NCBI GenBank assembly: GCA_001784175.1
Contig: MFPR01000017.1
Span: forward strand, 93,024 to 157,023
Length of the DNA: 64,000 nucleotides
Source of the DNA: Candidatus Lindowbacteria bacterium RIFCSPLOWO2_12_FULL_62_27
Lineage (GTDB): Bacteria; Lindowbacteria; 2-12-FULL-62-27
Direction: 5' to 3'
The translations under genes and the position numbers were made by a program. The notes beneath the pieces are model-generated. The model did no database searches, was not told the DNA's origin, and saw nothing but the letters and a program-made list of their open reading frames with translations. Shown one piece after another: positions 42,268 to 49,979 of the stretch (positions within the stretch are counted from its first letter, which is position 1; the number at the start of each line of letters is the position of its first letter).

Positions 42268-43208
42268 CCGCCCGCACCGGGATCGTCCTCACCGGGCCCA
42301 CCGGCGCCGGCAAAACCGATCGGTCGATCCGCCTCGCCGACCGCCTGCTCGCGCTTGGCCGGACCTGCGAGATCGTTTCGGCCGACGCCGTCAGCATCTA
42401 CCGCGAACTCGAAATCGGCACGGCGAAACCGCCGCCAGATGTCCGCGCGCGCATCCGCCATCACCTGATCGACATCCGGTCCATCGCGCAAACCGCCGAG
42501 CCCGGCCCGGCCTACAGCGCGGGCGAGTTCGCCCGGGATTTCGCCGCGCTTTTGCCCGCGCTGTCCGACCCGCCCCTGGTCGTGGGTGGCACCGGCTTCT
42601 ACATCGACGCCATCGTCCGGGGCTTGGCCGACCTTCCGGCCGCGCATCCCGAGATTCGCGACCGGCTGGCGGCGGAAGAAAGAGCGGCGCCGGGTGCGCT
42701 CCATCGACGTCTTGAACGCTTGGACGCCACAGCGGCGCAGCGCATCGGTCCGGCCAACATCCAGCGACTTATCCGCGCGGTCGAGGTTCGCGAACTGACG
42801 GGCGGACCCTTTTCGGCGGCCGCGCGCACACCCACGAGTTTTCGGCCGATCATCCTGGTGATCGCGCCCGACCGCACGGACCTCCACCGGCGGATCGACG
42901 AGCGCTGCCGGTGGATGTTTGACCACGGCCTTCCGGAGGAGGTCGAGTCCCTGCTGAAACGCTTTCCGCCGAATCTGCCGGCCTTCTCGATCATCGGCTA
43001 CACCGAAGCCTTCCGGCTCGTGCGCGGCCTCTGTTCCCGCGTGGAGGCCGTCGCCCAAACCGCCGCCCGCACGCGGCAGCTCGCCAAACGCCAGTTGACC
43101 TGGTGGCGTCATTTCAGGTATGAACAGGTGAGGTTCGTGCCGGCGGGGGTTTCGCCGGACGGCATTCTGGCCGTATGGAAGGAGAGTGACGCTTGCGGGG
43201 ATTCCTGA
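42252..43208 (+). CDS. miaA: tRNA dimethylallyltransferase, non-canonical start
   Basis: About 318 residues. P-loop TGIVLTGPTGAGKTDRS, VSADAVSIYRELEIGTAKP, HHLIDI, LVVGGTGFYIDAIVRGL, and late FSIIGYTEAF.. and RTRQLAKRQLTWWRH match MiaA throughout. It adds dimethylallyl to A37, providing the substrate for MiaB. The open frame contains no ATG, GTG or TTG between the P-loop and well inside mutL; the best candidates are ATT 42252 or ATA 42264, the former giving MPEKITARTGIVLTG. It overlaps the mutL 3' end by 16 bases, so translational coupling is likely. Beginning at the first ATG inside the gene would delete the catalytic P-loop. Confidence 0.93.
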   Translation: MPEKITARTGIVLTGPTGAGKTDRSIRLADRLLALGRTCEIVSADAVSIYRELEIGTAKPPPDVRARIRHHLIDIRSIAQTAEPGPAYSAGEFARDFAALLPALSDPPLVVGGTGFYIDAIVRGLADLPAAHPEIRDRLAAEERAAPGALHRRLERLDATAAQRIGPANIQRLIRAVEVRELTGGPFSAAARTPTSFRPIILVIAPDRTDLHRRIDERCRWMFDHGLPEEVESLLKRFPPNLPAFSIIGYTEAFRLVRGLCSRVEAVAQTAARTRQLAKRQLTWWRHFRYEQVRFVPAGVSPDGILAVWKESDACGDS

Positions 43209-43759
43209 TTCTGTTGACCCTGATCAGCATATTCTGTGTCGTGGTCTATGATTCGGTCGTCGCCGTTCCCGACGGATATGTCGGTGTGACCACCTGCCGG
43301 CTGCGGCGTTTCGGACCCATCGCCACGGCCCCGCGGACGCTGGACCCGGGCCTCCATCTTTCGCTTCCGCTCCTGACTCGGCTCAGTCTCTACAACACGC
43401 GCATCCAGATGCTCGTCCTCCAGGTGCCGGTCGGGGAAGGAAAGATCGTGCAGATGACCGGACAGGTCCGGATCGAGCCGGACTCGGCGGTGATTCTCCA
43501 CCAAAAGCGCGGCCCCAACTACCTTGCGGAGGTCCGGCCGTGGCTCACGGAGATTTTCAAGGGGAAAATCTCCGAAGCCCACGGGCGTCTCGGATCTCCG
43601 GAAATCCGGCAGGACATCCTCGACACGGTCGAACAGGCCCTCGCCGCCGACGGCATCGCCTTTGACCGGCCGCCCTTCCTGACCCTTCTTGAGCATCTCT
43701 CTCTCAACCTCGACCCGCCAACCGAAGAGGAGTCGGATACCGACGAAGACGCGGATTGA
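43193..43759 (+). CDS. short SPFH/band 7-like membrane-anchored protein
   Basis: 188 residues from TTG 43193, with AAGGAGAG about 9 bases upstream, overlapping miaA by 16. One N-terminal membrane helix (about 3-20) is followed by a band 7 beta domain (VPDGYVGVTTCRLRRFGPIATAPRTLDPGLHLSLPLLTRLSLYNTRIQML) and a helical part, then an acidic tail (PPTEEESDTDEDAD). It lacks the long coiled coil of flotillins and HflK/HflC. Lying between miaA and hflX where HflK/HflC-related genes occur in other bacteria, it may fill a similar FtsH-modulating role (inference). Confidence 0.72.
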   Translation: MRGFLILLTLISIFCVVVYDSVVAVPDGYVGVTTCRLRRFGPIATAPRTLDPGLHLSLPLLTRLSLYNTRIQMLVLQVPVGEGKIVQMTGQVRIEPDSAVILHQKRGPNYLAEVRPWLTEIFKGKISEAHGRLGSPEIRQDILDTVEQALAADGIAFDRPPFLTLLEHLSLNLDPPTEEESDTDEDAD

Positions 43760-44876
43760 GGCCCTGCGGAACAGCCGGCAGGCGCCCAAGACTCTCATCG
43801 TCGCCTTGGCCCTGCGCGGAAAACCCGTCGACGCCGAACTCGTGGAGCTCACGGAACTCGCCCGGACCGCCGGCGCCGCCGTCGCGGATACGGTGGTGCA
43901 GAAGGCCGACCGGATCGACCCCGCGGTCTGGATCGGCCGCGGCAAATCGGAGGCGGTGGCCGAACGCGTCCGCTCGGAGCAATTTCAGCTCATCATCTTT
44001 AACGGCCTTCTGTCGCCCACCCAGCTCCGCAACCTCCAGGACATGGTCGGCAGTGATGTCAAGATTCTCGACCGCCCCGGACTTATCCTCGACATCTTCG
44101 CCATGCATGCCCGCAGCCGTGACGCAAAATTGCGGGTGGAACTCGCGCAGCTCCAGTATCTCCTCCCGCGGCTGGCCGGCCTTTGGCGCCATCTCGAACG
44201 GCAGCAGGGCGGCATCGGCACGCGGGGCCCGGGCGAAACCCAGATCGAGGTCGACCGCCGCATGGCGCGAAAACGCATCGGCGCCCTGCAGGAACAGATC
44301 GGCCGACTCGGCCGCGCCCGGTCCGTGCAGCGGTCCGGCCGGGAGTCCCTCCCGCGCGTTGCGCTCGTCGGGTACACCAACGCCGGCAAATCCACGCTTC
44401 TCAACGCGCTCACGCACGCCGACGTCTTCGCCGACGATCATCTCTTCTCGACGCTCGACACCAAAACCGCCGCCCTCGTCTTCCCCTCGGCGGACGGCCT
44501 CCAGGGTCCGCCCCCCCGGGTCCTGGTCAGCGATACGGTCGGATTCATCCGCAGCCTCCCGGACCATCTCTTTGACGCCTTTCTTTCGACGCTCGACGAA
44601 GTCCGCGAAGCGGATCTCCTCCTGCACGTGATCGACGCCTCGAACGCGGAATTTCGGACGCAGGCCGCGACCGTGTCCGATGTCCTCTCCAAGATTTCCG
44701 TCGACCGGCCGGTCCTCACCGTGTTCAACAAGGCCGACCGGCTGGATGCCCGGCCCGACCATCTGCTCCGCGAATATCCGGACTCTTTGTTCATCTCCGC
44801 CAGAACCGGACTGGGCCTCGCGGGACTTAGGGAGACCGTCCGGCAGAAAACCGTTGCGCCGGCGGCGGCCCGGTGA
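43755..44876 (+). CDS. hflX: ribosome-splitting GTPase HflX, non-canonical start
   Basis: About 373 residues. HflX N-domain begins at KTLIVALALRGKPVDAELVELTELARTAGAAVADTVVQ; GIGTRGPGETQIEVDRR is the HflX signature; G1 VGYTNAGKSTL, G2/G3 switch TLDTKT and DTVGFIRSLPDHL, G4 NKAD, G5 SART. No ATG or GTG precedes the first strand. TTG 43689 would overlap the previous gene by 71 bases; ATT 43755 lies next to its stop. I place the start at ATT 43755, with TTG 43689 as alternative. Its stop overlaps the accB region (GTGA at 44873). Confidence 0.92.
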   Translation: MEALRNSRQAPKTLIVALALRGKPVDAELVELTELARTAGAAVADTVVQKADRIDPAVWIGRGKSEAVAERVRSEQFQLIIFNGLLSPTQLRNLQDMVGSDVKILDRPGLILDIFAMHARSRDAKLRVELAQLQYLLPRLAGLWRHLERQQGGIGTRGPGETQIEVDRRMARKRIGALQEQIGRLGRARSVQRSGRESLPRVALVGYTNAGKSTLLNALTHADVFADDHLFSTLDTKTAALVFPSADGLQGPPPRVLVSDTVGFIRSLPDHLFDAFLSTLDEVREADLLLHVIDASNAEFRTQAATVSDVLSKISVDRPVLTVFNKADRLDARPDHLLREYPDSLFISARTGLGLAGLRETVRQKTVAPAAAR

Positions 44877-44884
44877 GAAAAAAA

Positions 44885-45349
44885 ATGGCGTCGCCGAAAA
44901 AATCACCGGCGGCGACGGGAGGCGGGATCGCAAAAGACATCCGCGACTTCATGCACCGGCACCGGCTGGACGAGCTCGTGATTGAAAAGGATCGGGAAAA
45001 AATCGAAGTCCGGCTCGGGCCGGCCGTTCCGCTTGCGCCGGCGCACCCGGCCGCCGAATCGCGCGCGCCGGCGCCGGCCGCGCTCGCCCCGACCCCTGCG
45101 CCTTCCACCAACCTCCAGATCCGCGCGCCCATGGCCGGAACCTTCTATCGCTCCTCGTCGCCGAACGCCGACCCCTACGTCAAGGAGGGCGACGCGGTCA
45201 CGCCGGCGACCACCGTCTGTGTGATCGAGGCGATGAAGGTCATGAACGAAATCAAGGCGGATGTCGCCGGCAAGGTCGTCAAAATTTGCGTCGAAAACGC
45301 CGCTCAGATCGAGTCCGGCGCCCTGCTCTTCGAACTTTCTCCGGCCTGA
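44885..45349 (+). CDS. accB: acetyl-CoA carboxylase biotin carboxyl carrier protein
   Basis: 154 residues from ATG 44885; GTG 44873 four codons earlier overlaps the hflX stop and is a credible alternative. N-terminal IAKDIRDFMHRHRLDELVIEKDREKIEVRLG, an Ala/Pro hinge (about 50-75) and a biotinyl domain with the acceptor Lys in VIEAMKVMNEI and the protruding thumb YRSSSPNADPYV. It carries the carboxyl group for malonyl-CoA synthesis. accC is not adjacent, which is unusual; the next gene is a DegP-like protease. Confidence 0.95.
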   Translation: MASPKKSPAATGGGIAKDIRDFMHRHRLDELVIEKDREKIEVRLGPAVPLAPAHPAAESRAPAPAALAPTPAPSTNLQIRAPMAGTFYRSSSPNADPYVKEGDAVTPATTVCVIEAMKVMNEIKADVAGKVVKICVENAAQIESGALLFELSPA

Positions 45350-45363
45350 CGCGACCAAATCCG

Positions 45364-46746
45364 TTGAGAATTGCTCATTGGTTCATTGGTTCATTGGTTT
45401 ATTCTCAGTTAATCCTTTGTGCCCTCTTCACCGCGCCGGCCTTCGCCGATCTCTCCGAATCCCGCCGAACCGCGATTGTCACGGCGGTCGAGGCGGTCCT
45501 GCCGGCGACCGTGACCATCGGCGCCGAAAAGGTCGCGGTTCAGCAGGTCAATCCCTTTCGCAGTCTCCATGACGATTTCTTCTCCGACTGGTTTTCCGAT
45601 CCGTTCTTCGGCGGGTATCGCAGGGCCGTCCGCGTCAAGAGCCTGGGCAGCGGAATCCTCGTCGACCGCCGGGGTCTCATCCTCACCAACGACCACGTCG
45701 TCGCCGGCGCCGAGGAAATTCATGTGACGCTCTCCGACGGGCGCGCCTTTCAGGCCCGCGTGAAGGGACGCGGCCTGCCGCTGGATCTTGCGCTCCTCGA
45801 AATCATGCCGCCCAAGGGCCACCCGCCGGATGAGGAACTCGATCTTCCGTTTGTGACCCCCGGCGCCTCCGACGATCTGGCGCTTGGCGAGTGGGCCGTC
45901 GCCATCGGCGCGCCGTCCAACCTCGAAGCCAGCGTCACCGCCGGCATCATCAGCGCCGTCGGCCGGCGGCTGCCGGCCAAGCAGGACTACAAGTATCTCG
46001 GCATGATCCAGACCGACGCCGCCATCAATCCCGGAAATTCCGGCGGCCCCTTGGTCAACGCCGACGGCAAAGTCGTCGGCATCAACACCGTCATCATCTC
46101 CCAGAGCGGCGGGTCCGAGGGACTGGGCTTTGCCATCCCCGCCGAGCAGGCCCGCAAGGTCATCGGCGACATTACGGAGGCCGGGGAACTTCGGCCGGCA
46201 TGGTTTGGCTGGGAACTGGCCGAGGATGAATCCGCGGGAAGGCTGGTAGTCCGGAAAGTCCACAGCCCCAGCGACGCCGCGTCGGCGGGCATTCGGCCCG
46301 GCGCCGCCCTCGTCGCGCTCAACGGCAAACCCACCCGATCGGCCGACGATTACGATCAGATGCTCCTCTCGATCCGCATCGGCCAGGCCGTCGCGGCCCG
46401 CGTGCAGGAAAACAGCGCGGAACGCGTCGTCCGCCTGATCGGCCGCGCCATCCCCGAATCGCTCCTGCGAGTCGACCTCGGGCTCGTCGTTCAAAATGTC
46501 TCTTCCCGGTATCGCCGCCTCGGCGGCTCCGGCGTCCTCGTCGCCGAAGTCCGGCCGGACGGGATCATCGCGCGCCTCAAATCGGCGCCCATCCAGCCCG
46601 GCGACATCCTCGTGGCCGTCAACGAGGAGGCGGTCGATGCCGTCGAAGCCTACGACGCGGTTGTCAGGCGCCTCAAGAAAGGCGCCACCGTCGAAATCAC
46701 CGTCCGCCGCCGCAACTTGCTTTTCAGTTTTTCGTTCTCGCTTTAG
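45364..46746 (+). CDS. DegP/HtrA-type periplasmic serine protease
   Basis: 460 residues from TTG 45364. The signal peptide (MRIAHWFIGSLVYSQLILCALFTAPAFA) is encoded largely by an 8-base repeat GTTCATTG. Trypsin-like domain with catalytic His in LTNDHVVAGA, Asp in LPLDLALLEI and Ser in NPGNSGGPLV, then two PDZ domains (about 250-350 and 365-450; GIRPGAALVALNGKP and SAPIQPGDILVAVNEEAV). Functions as envelope quality-control protease. It is the end of the mutS-run on the plus strand, 14 bases after accB. Confidence 0.92.
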   Translation: MRIAHWFIGSLVYSQLILCALFTAPAFADLSESRRTAIVTAVEAVLPATVTIGAEKVAVQQVNPFRSLHDDFFSDWFSDPFFGGYRRAVRVKSLGSGILVDRRGLILTNDHVVAGAEEIHVTLSDGRAFQARVKGRGLPLDLALLEIMPPKGHPPDEELDLPFVTPGASDDLALGEWAVAIGAPSNLEASVTAGIISAVGRRLPAKQDYKYLGMIQTDAAINPGNSGGPLVNADGKVVGINTVIISQSGGSEGLGFAIPAEQARKVIGDITEAGELRPAWFGWELAEDESAGRLVVRKVHSPSDAASAGIRPGAALVALNGKPTRSADDYDQMLLSIRIGQAVAARVQENSAERVVRLIGRAIPESLLRVDLGLVVQNVSSRYRRLGGSGVLVAEVRPDGIIARLKSAPIQPGDILVAVNEEAVDAVEAYDAVVRRLKKGATVEITVRRRNLLFSFSFSL

Positions 46747-46783
46747 AATGCGCGCAGACCAAAATTCAAGGAGGCAATACCAC

Positions 46784-47368
46784 ATGAATAGGCACCTGAT
46801 GACCCTGCTGACCCTGAGCCTGCTGACACACACAACGGCGTGGGCGACGGAAAAAGACGCCGAACAATTACTGCAGGAATACACAAAAATACTCGGAGAT
46901 GAAATTCGGGCAGTGACCAGGGGCGCCAAAGTCATCATCGACCCCGACAAGGGAATCGATGGATTGCCTTTCGGGTCAACAACGGATTCGGCCTACGAGC
47001 TATTGGGATATCCAACGGGCGTCGTGAAATTGGGTGAGACCAAAGTGGCCTTGATCTATGGGAAGGCGCATTCCTTGATATTCAGAAAGAATAAGCTCGT
47101 CGCGGCCTATGGCACACCCCTATTGCTGAATACATCCTTACCCGGGATGGGGAGCAATCCTGAAATATCCATGGTGATCGCGCCTGGGATTGAGTTGGGC
47201 ATGGAGAAAGAAACGGTGGAAAAATTGTTGAATAAAAAGATAGTCGAGTCACCCCTGGGTTTTGATTTCAATTACGAAACGGAAAATTCCGACGTCACCA
47301 TAAAATTTGTAAAATCTCAGGGAAGAATCCAGGTATTTTCCTACAGCATTACAAATTATGGAAAATAA
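46784..47368 (+). CDS. secreted protein of unknown function, AT-shifted
   Basis: 194 residues from ATG 46784 with AAGGAGG 9 bases upstream. A signal peptide (MNRHLMTLLTLSLLTHTTAWA) is followed by a mature region with no family I recognise; LPFGSTTDSAYELLGYPTGVVKLGETKVALIYGKAHSLIFRKNKLVAAYG looks like an SmpA/OmlA-type BamE-like beta motif repeated twice (second copy after GIELGMEKETVEKLLNKKIVE). Base composition is clearly more AT-rich than its neighbours, suggesting recent acquisition. It is monocistronic by appearance and followed by a large inverted repeat. Confidence 0.6.
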   Translation: MNRHLMTLLTLSLLTHTTAWATEKDAEQLLQEYTKILGDEIRAVTRGAKVIIDPDKGIDGLPFGSTTDSAYELLGYPTGVVKLGETKVALIYGKAHSLIFRKNKLVAAYGTPLLLNTSLPGMGSNPEISMVIAPGIELGMEKETVEKLLNKKIVESPLGFDFNYETENSDVTIKFVKSQGRIQVFSYSITNYGK

Positions 47369-47410
47369 AAAAAGAAAGAATTTGGGAAATGGGTCGGTAA
47401 ACAGGGGAAA

Positions 47411-47526
47411 ACATATTCCACGAACGGACGCGAACGATCACGAACAGACACTAAAAAACATTCTTCCTATGTAAAAATGTTCGAGTTCGTTCGTGTTCCA
47501 AGTTCGTGTTCGTTCGTGGAACATGT
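47411..47526. repeat. large imperfect inverted repeat of CGAACACGAA-type words
   Basis: Left arm about 47414-47450 (ATTCCACGAACGGACGCG and further CACGAACAGACAC), right arm about 47478-47526 (GTTCGTTCGTGTTCC... GTTCGTTCGTGGAACAT), with an AT-rich loop. It lies between convergent genes and could act as a bidirectional terminator or be a dispersed repeat. Confidence 0.75.
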
Positions 47527-47578
47527 TGAATGGTTTCTCCGCTGCCTGCGAACGCATTCGAGAAACAGGTACGGTGCT

Positions 47579-49324
47579 TTACTGCGCCAGCAGCCGGACC
47601 GCCTGCGCGACCACCTCGAAGGGGAGCCATGAATCGGAGCCTTCCAGATTGATGAAGGTCCTCGGCGATTTCGCCAGGGCCGCCGCAAGCGGGTCCCACG
47701 AAAGCGGGCCCTGGGTGCCGGAGTCCTTGGTCGAATAGAACCACAGGCTGCCCGCGTCTCCGCTGCGGCCGGCCCACTCCAGCACGACGCGCACGCATTC
47801 CTCCAGCTCGCCAAAATCGATTTTCGCATCCTTGTTCTTGTCGAAGGACGTCAGGAGGTCGTGGTTCCGGTTGAGCCATTTCCGGATCTCTTCGGCCGCA
47901 CGGTTGCGCTTCGCGGCCTCGTGTTTGAGTTGATCGCCCAACTCCGCAAGCCGCTGCGGATCGCTCATGAGTTTCCCCAGATAGTCCGGCAGGCGCAGGC
48001 CCGCGTTCCGGGTCAGCTCATGCAGCGGCGGAAGAACGCCGACCAGGCCCGACACGAAGTCGGACGTGCTGGTTTTTCCGTCTGCGCGCTTGCCGCCTTC
48101 CCACACCGTCACCGAATCGATCTTCAGGTTCGAGATTGCCTTCACCTGCTCCGCCACCAGTTGCGGGAGCTGCTCGGTGATCATGAGGAGCGCCGCCAGC
48201 TCCGGGCTGCCGCCGCTGGCGCGCACGACTTCCCGCAGGCCCGTGGCCTTCCGCGTCAGGATCGCCATCAGTCCCTCGGCTTCGCCCTCCATCACGGACC
48301 GGATCCCGTCGGCCTCGCCCTTCTTTGTCCGCCGCGTCTGTTCGGCCTGCGCCTCAGCCAGAATCTCGATGCGTTTCTTTTCGATCTCCGTCGGCACGAT
48401 CACGTTCGCGACCTGCGTCGCCTCCTCGCGCTTCGCGCGCTGCCGTTCCGCCGACTCTTCTGCAACGTATGACTCCCTCAACGCGTCGGCGGCCTTCACC
48501 TTCTCGGCCGCCGTCCCCAGACGCTCCGACTCGGCCTCCTTCTCGCGGCGATTCGCGTTGGACTGCGCGATCGTGATCGCCGCCAGGTTCTCGCCCTGCA
48601 CGGCCGCCGCGTGCGCGCTGGCGACCTGGATCCGCTGTTCCTTATTGGCCGTCGCCTTGCCGATCTCACCGTCGCGTTCCTGCTGCGCGACCTTGATCTT
48701 CGCCTCGTTGATCGCGCGCGCGGCCGCCTCCTTGCCGAGGGCCTCGATGTAGCCCGATTCGTCCGTGATGTCCTGGACGTTGACGTTGATGAGGCGCAAC
48801 CCGACTTTCTTGAGTTCAACCTCCACGCCCTTGGATATGTTGTCAATCAGCCGGTCGCGGTCCGCGTTGATCGCCTCGATCGGCATCGTCGCGATCACCA
48901 CGCGCATCTGGCCGAAAATGATGTCCTTCGCGACCTCCTGGATCGTTTTCATGTCCAGACCCAGCAGCCGCTCCGCTGCGTTCTCCATGATGCCGGGCTC
49001 GGTCGAGATGCCGATCGTGAAGGTCGACGGCGTGTTGACGCGGATGTTTTGCTGGGACAAGGCGCCCCGCAGGTTGATGTCGATCGGAATCGGCGTCAGG
49101 TCCAGATACTGGTAGTCCTGAATCACCGGCCACACAAAAGACGCGCCGCCGTGATAACACTTGGCGTGCAGGCCCCCGACGCCTCCCCCGCTGATCTTCC
49201 CATACACCACCAATATCTTGTCCGACGGGCAGCGCTTGTAGCGCGACGCAAAACTGATGAGGGTGACAAACAACGCCAGGATCCCGCCGCCGATCAAAAA
49301 TAAATACGCGACTGAAAATTGCAT
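47579..49324 (-). CDS. flotillin-family protein with C-terminal EF-hand and GYF_2-like domain
   Basis: 581 residues. Membrane-anchoring helix 5-25, SPFH/band 7 domain about 40-200 (VYGKISGGGVGGLHAKCYHGGASFVWPVIQDYQYLDLTPIPIDINL), then the long AQAEA-rich flotillin coiled coil (200-360) and the flotillin C-domain. Unusually, residues 495-506 (DKNKDAKIDFGE) form a canonical EF-hand calcium loop and 527-570 (SLWFYSTKDSGTQGPLSWDPL...DSWLPFEVV) resemble GYF_2. Flotillins scaffold membrane microdomains; here calcium binding may control it (inference). The NfeD-like partner lies directly upstream. Confidence 0.92.
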   Translation of the reverse strand: MQFSVAYLFLIGGGILALFVTLISFASRYKRCPSDKILVVYGKISGGGVGGLHAKCYHGGASFVWPVIQDYQYLDLTPIPIDINLRGALSQQNIRVNTPSTFTIGISTEPGIMENAAERLLGLDMKTIQEVAKDIIFGQMRVVIATMPIEAINADRDRLIDNISKGVEVELKKVGLRLINVNVQDITDESGYIEALGKEAAARAINEAKIKVAQQERDGEIGKATANKEQRIQVASAHAAAVQGENLAAITIAQSNANRREKEAESERLGTAAEKVKAADALRESYVAEESAERQRAKREEATQVANVIVPTEIEKKRIEILAEAQAEQTRRTKKGEADGIRSVMEGEAEGLMAILTRKATGLREVVRASGGSPELAALLMITEQLPQLVAEQVKAISNLKIDSVTVWEGGKRADGKTSTSDFVSGLVGVLPPLHELTRNAGLRLPDYLGKLMSDPQRLAELGDQLKHEAAKRNRAAEEIRKWLNRNHDLLTSFDKNKDAKIDFGELEECVRVVLEWAGRSGDAGSLWFYSTKDSGTQGPLSWDPLAAALAKSPRTFINLEGSDSWLPFEVVAQAVRLLAQ

Positions 49325-49335
49325 GAGGTTCCTCC

Positions 49336-49911
49336 TTAGCCGAGCGGCTCGACCAGCAGCGTCTGCGGGTCGACCAGGTCCACGACGCGGACCTTTGCTT
49401 GATTTTCAATTCGTTGGCCGGCGTTCGTGAACGCCTGCACCACCGTGAGCCGGCCCTGCACCAAAATCTCGATCTGGCCGGGGCCCGCGCGGTTGGCCGG
49501 GATCGGCAGATACACGCTGCCGACTTTGCCGACCGCGTTCCGGTAATTGAGCGTGCCGCTGTCGCGCAGGCGGTGAAGGGATCGCATCACGGAAAAAACG
49601 AAAAAGAGAAAAACGCTCCCGACCAGCGCCGCCAGAATCACCGTGCCGTACAGCGGCAGCTTGTTCTCGATGGCAATCACGCCGGTCCATCCAAAGCCCA
49701 CAAAAAACGCAACCACCGTCCGGACCGACAGGATGTGCAGCCCGCCCGGATGGTCCGTCGGGCCCTCCATGTCGACGTCGCCGACCGTGGCGTCATGGTC
49801 AAGACCGAAGAGCATGAGAATGAGTTGTGCGACGAGGATGAGCGTGGAAAGAATCCCGATCGCGTAGAAGATTTGCAGTTCCGTCGACATCGCGCCCCAC
49901 CAAGTTGCCAT
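49336..49911 (-). CDS. NfeD/YuaF/YqiJ-like membrane protein, flotillin partner
   Basis: 191 residues with helices at about 13-34, 62-80 and 86-108, then a cytosolic OB-fold of about 75 residues (GTLNYRNAVGKVGSVYLPIPANRAGPGQIEILVQGRLTVVQAFTNAGQRIENQAKVRVVDLVDPQTLLVEPL). The helix-plus-OB layout next to a flotillin gene is the hallmark of the YuaF-YuaG and YqiJ-YqiK pairs in B. subtilis and E. coli. An in-frame ATG at 49890 (MSTEL) is an alternative start. Separated from the flotillin gene by 11 bases, so co-transcribed. Confidence 0.85.
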   Translation of the reverse strand: MATWWGAMSTELQIFYAIGILSTLILVAQLILMLFGLDHDATVGDVDMEGPTDHPGGLHILSVRTVVAFFVGFGWTGVIAIENKLPLYGTVILAALVGSVFLFFVFSVMRSLHRLRDSGTLNYRNAVGKVGSVYLPIPANRAGPGQIEILVQGRLTVVQAFTNAGQRIENQAKVRVVDLVDPQTLLVEPLG

Positions 49912-49979
49912 TCGTGACCCCCGATCAGATTGCGGTTCTCACCCCGCTCGACTCCTTATATCTATATCCCCCCGCCGCG

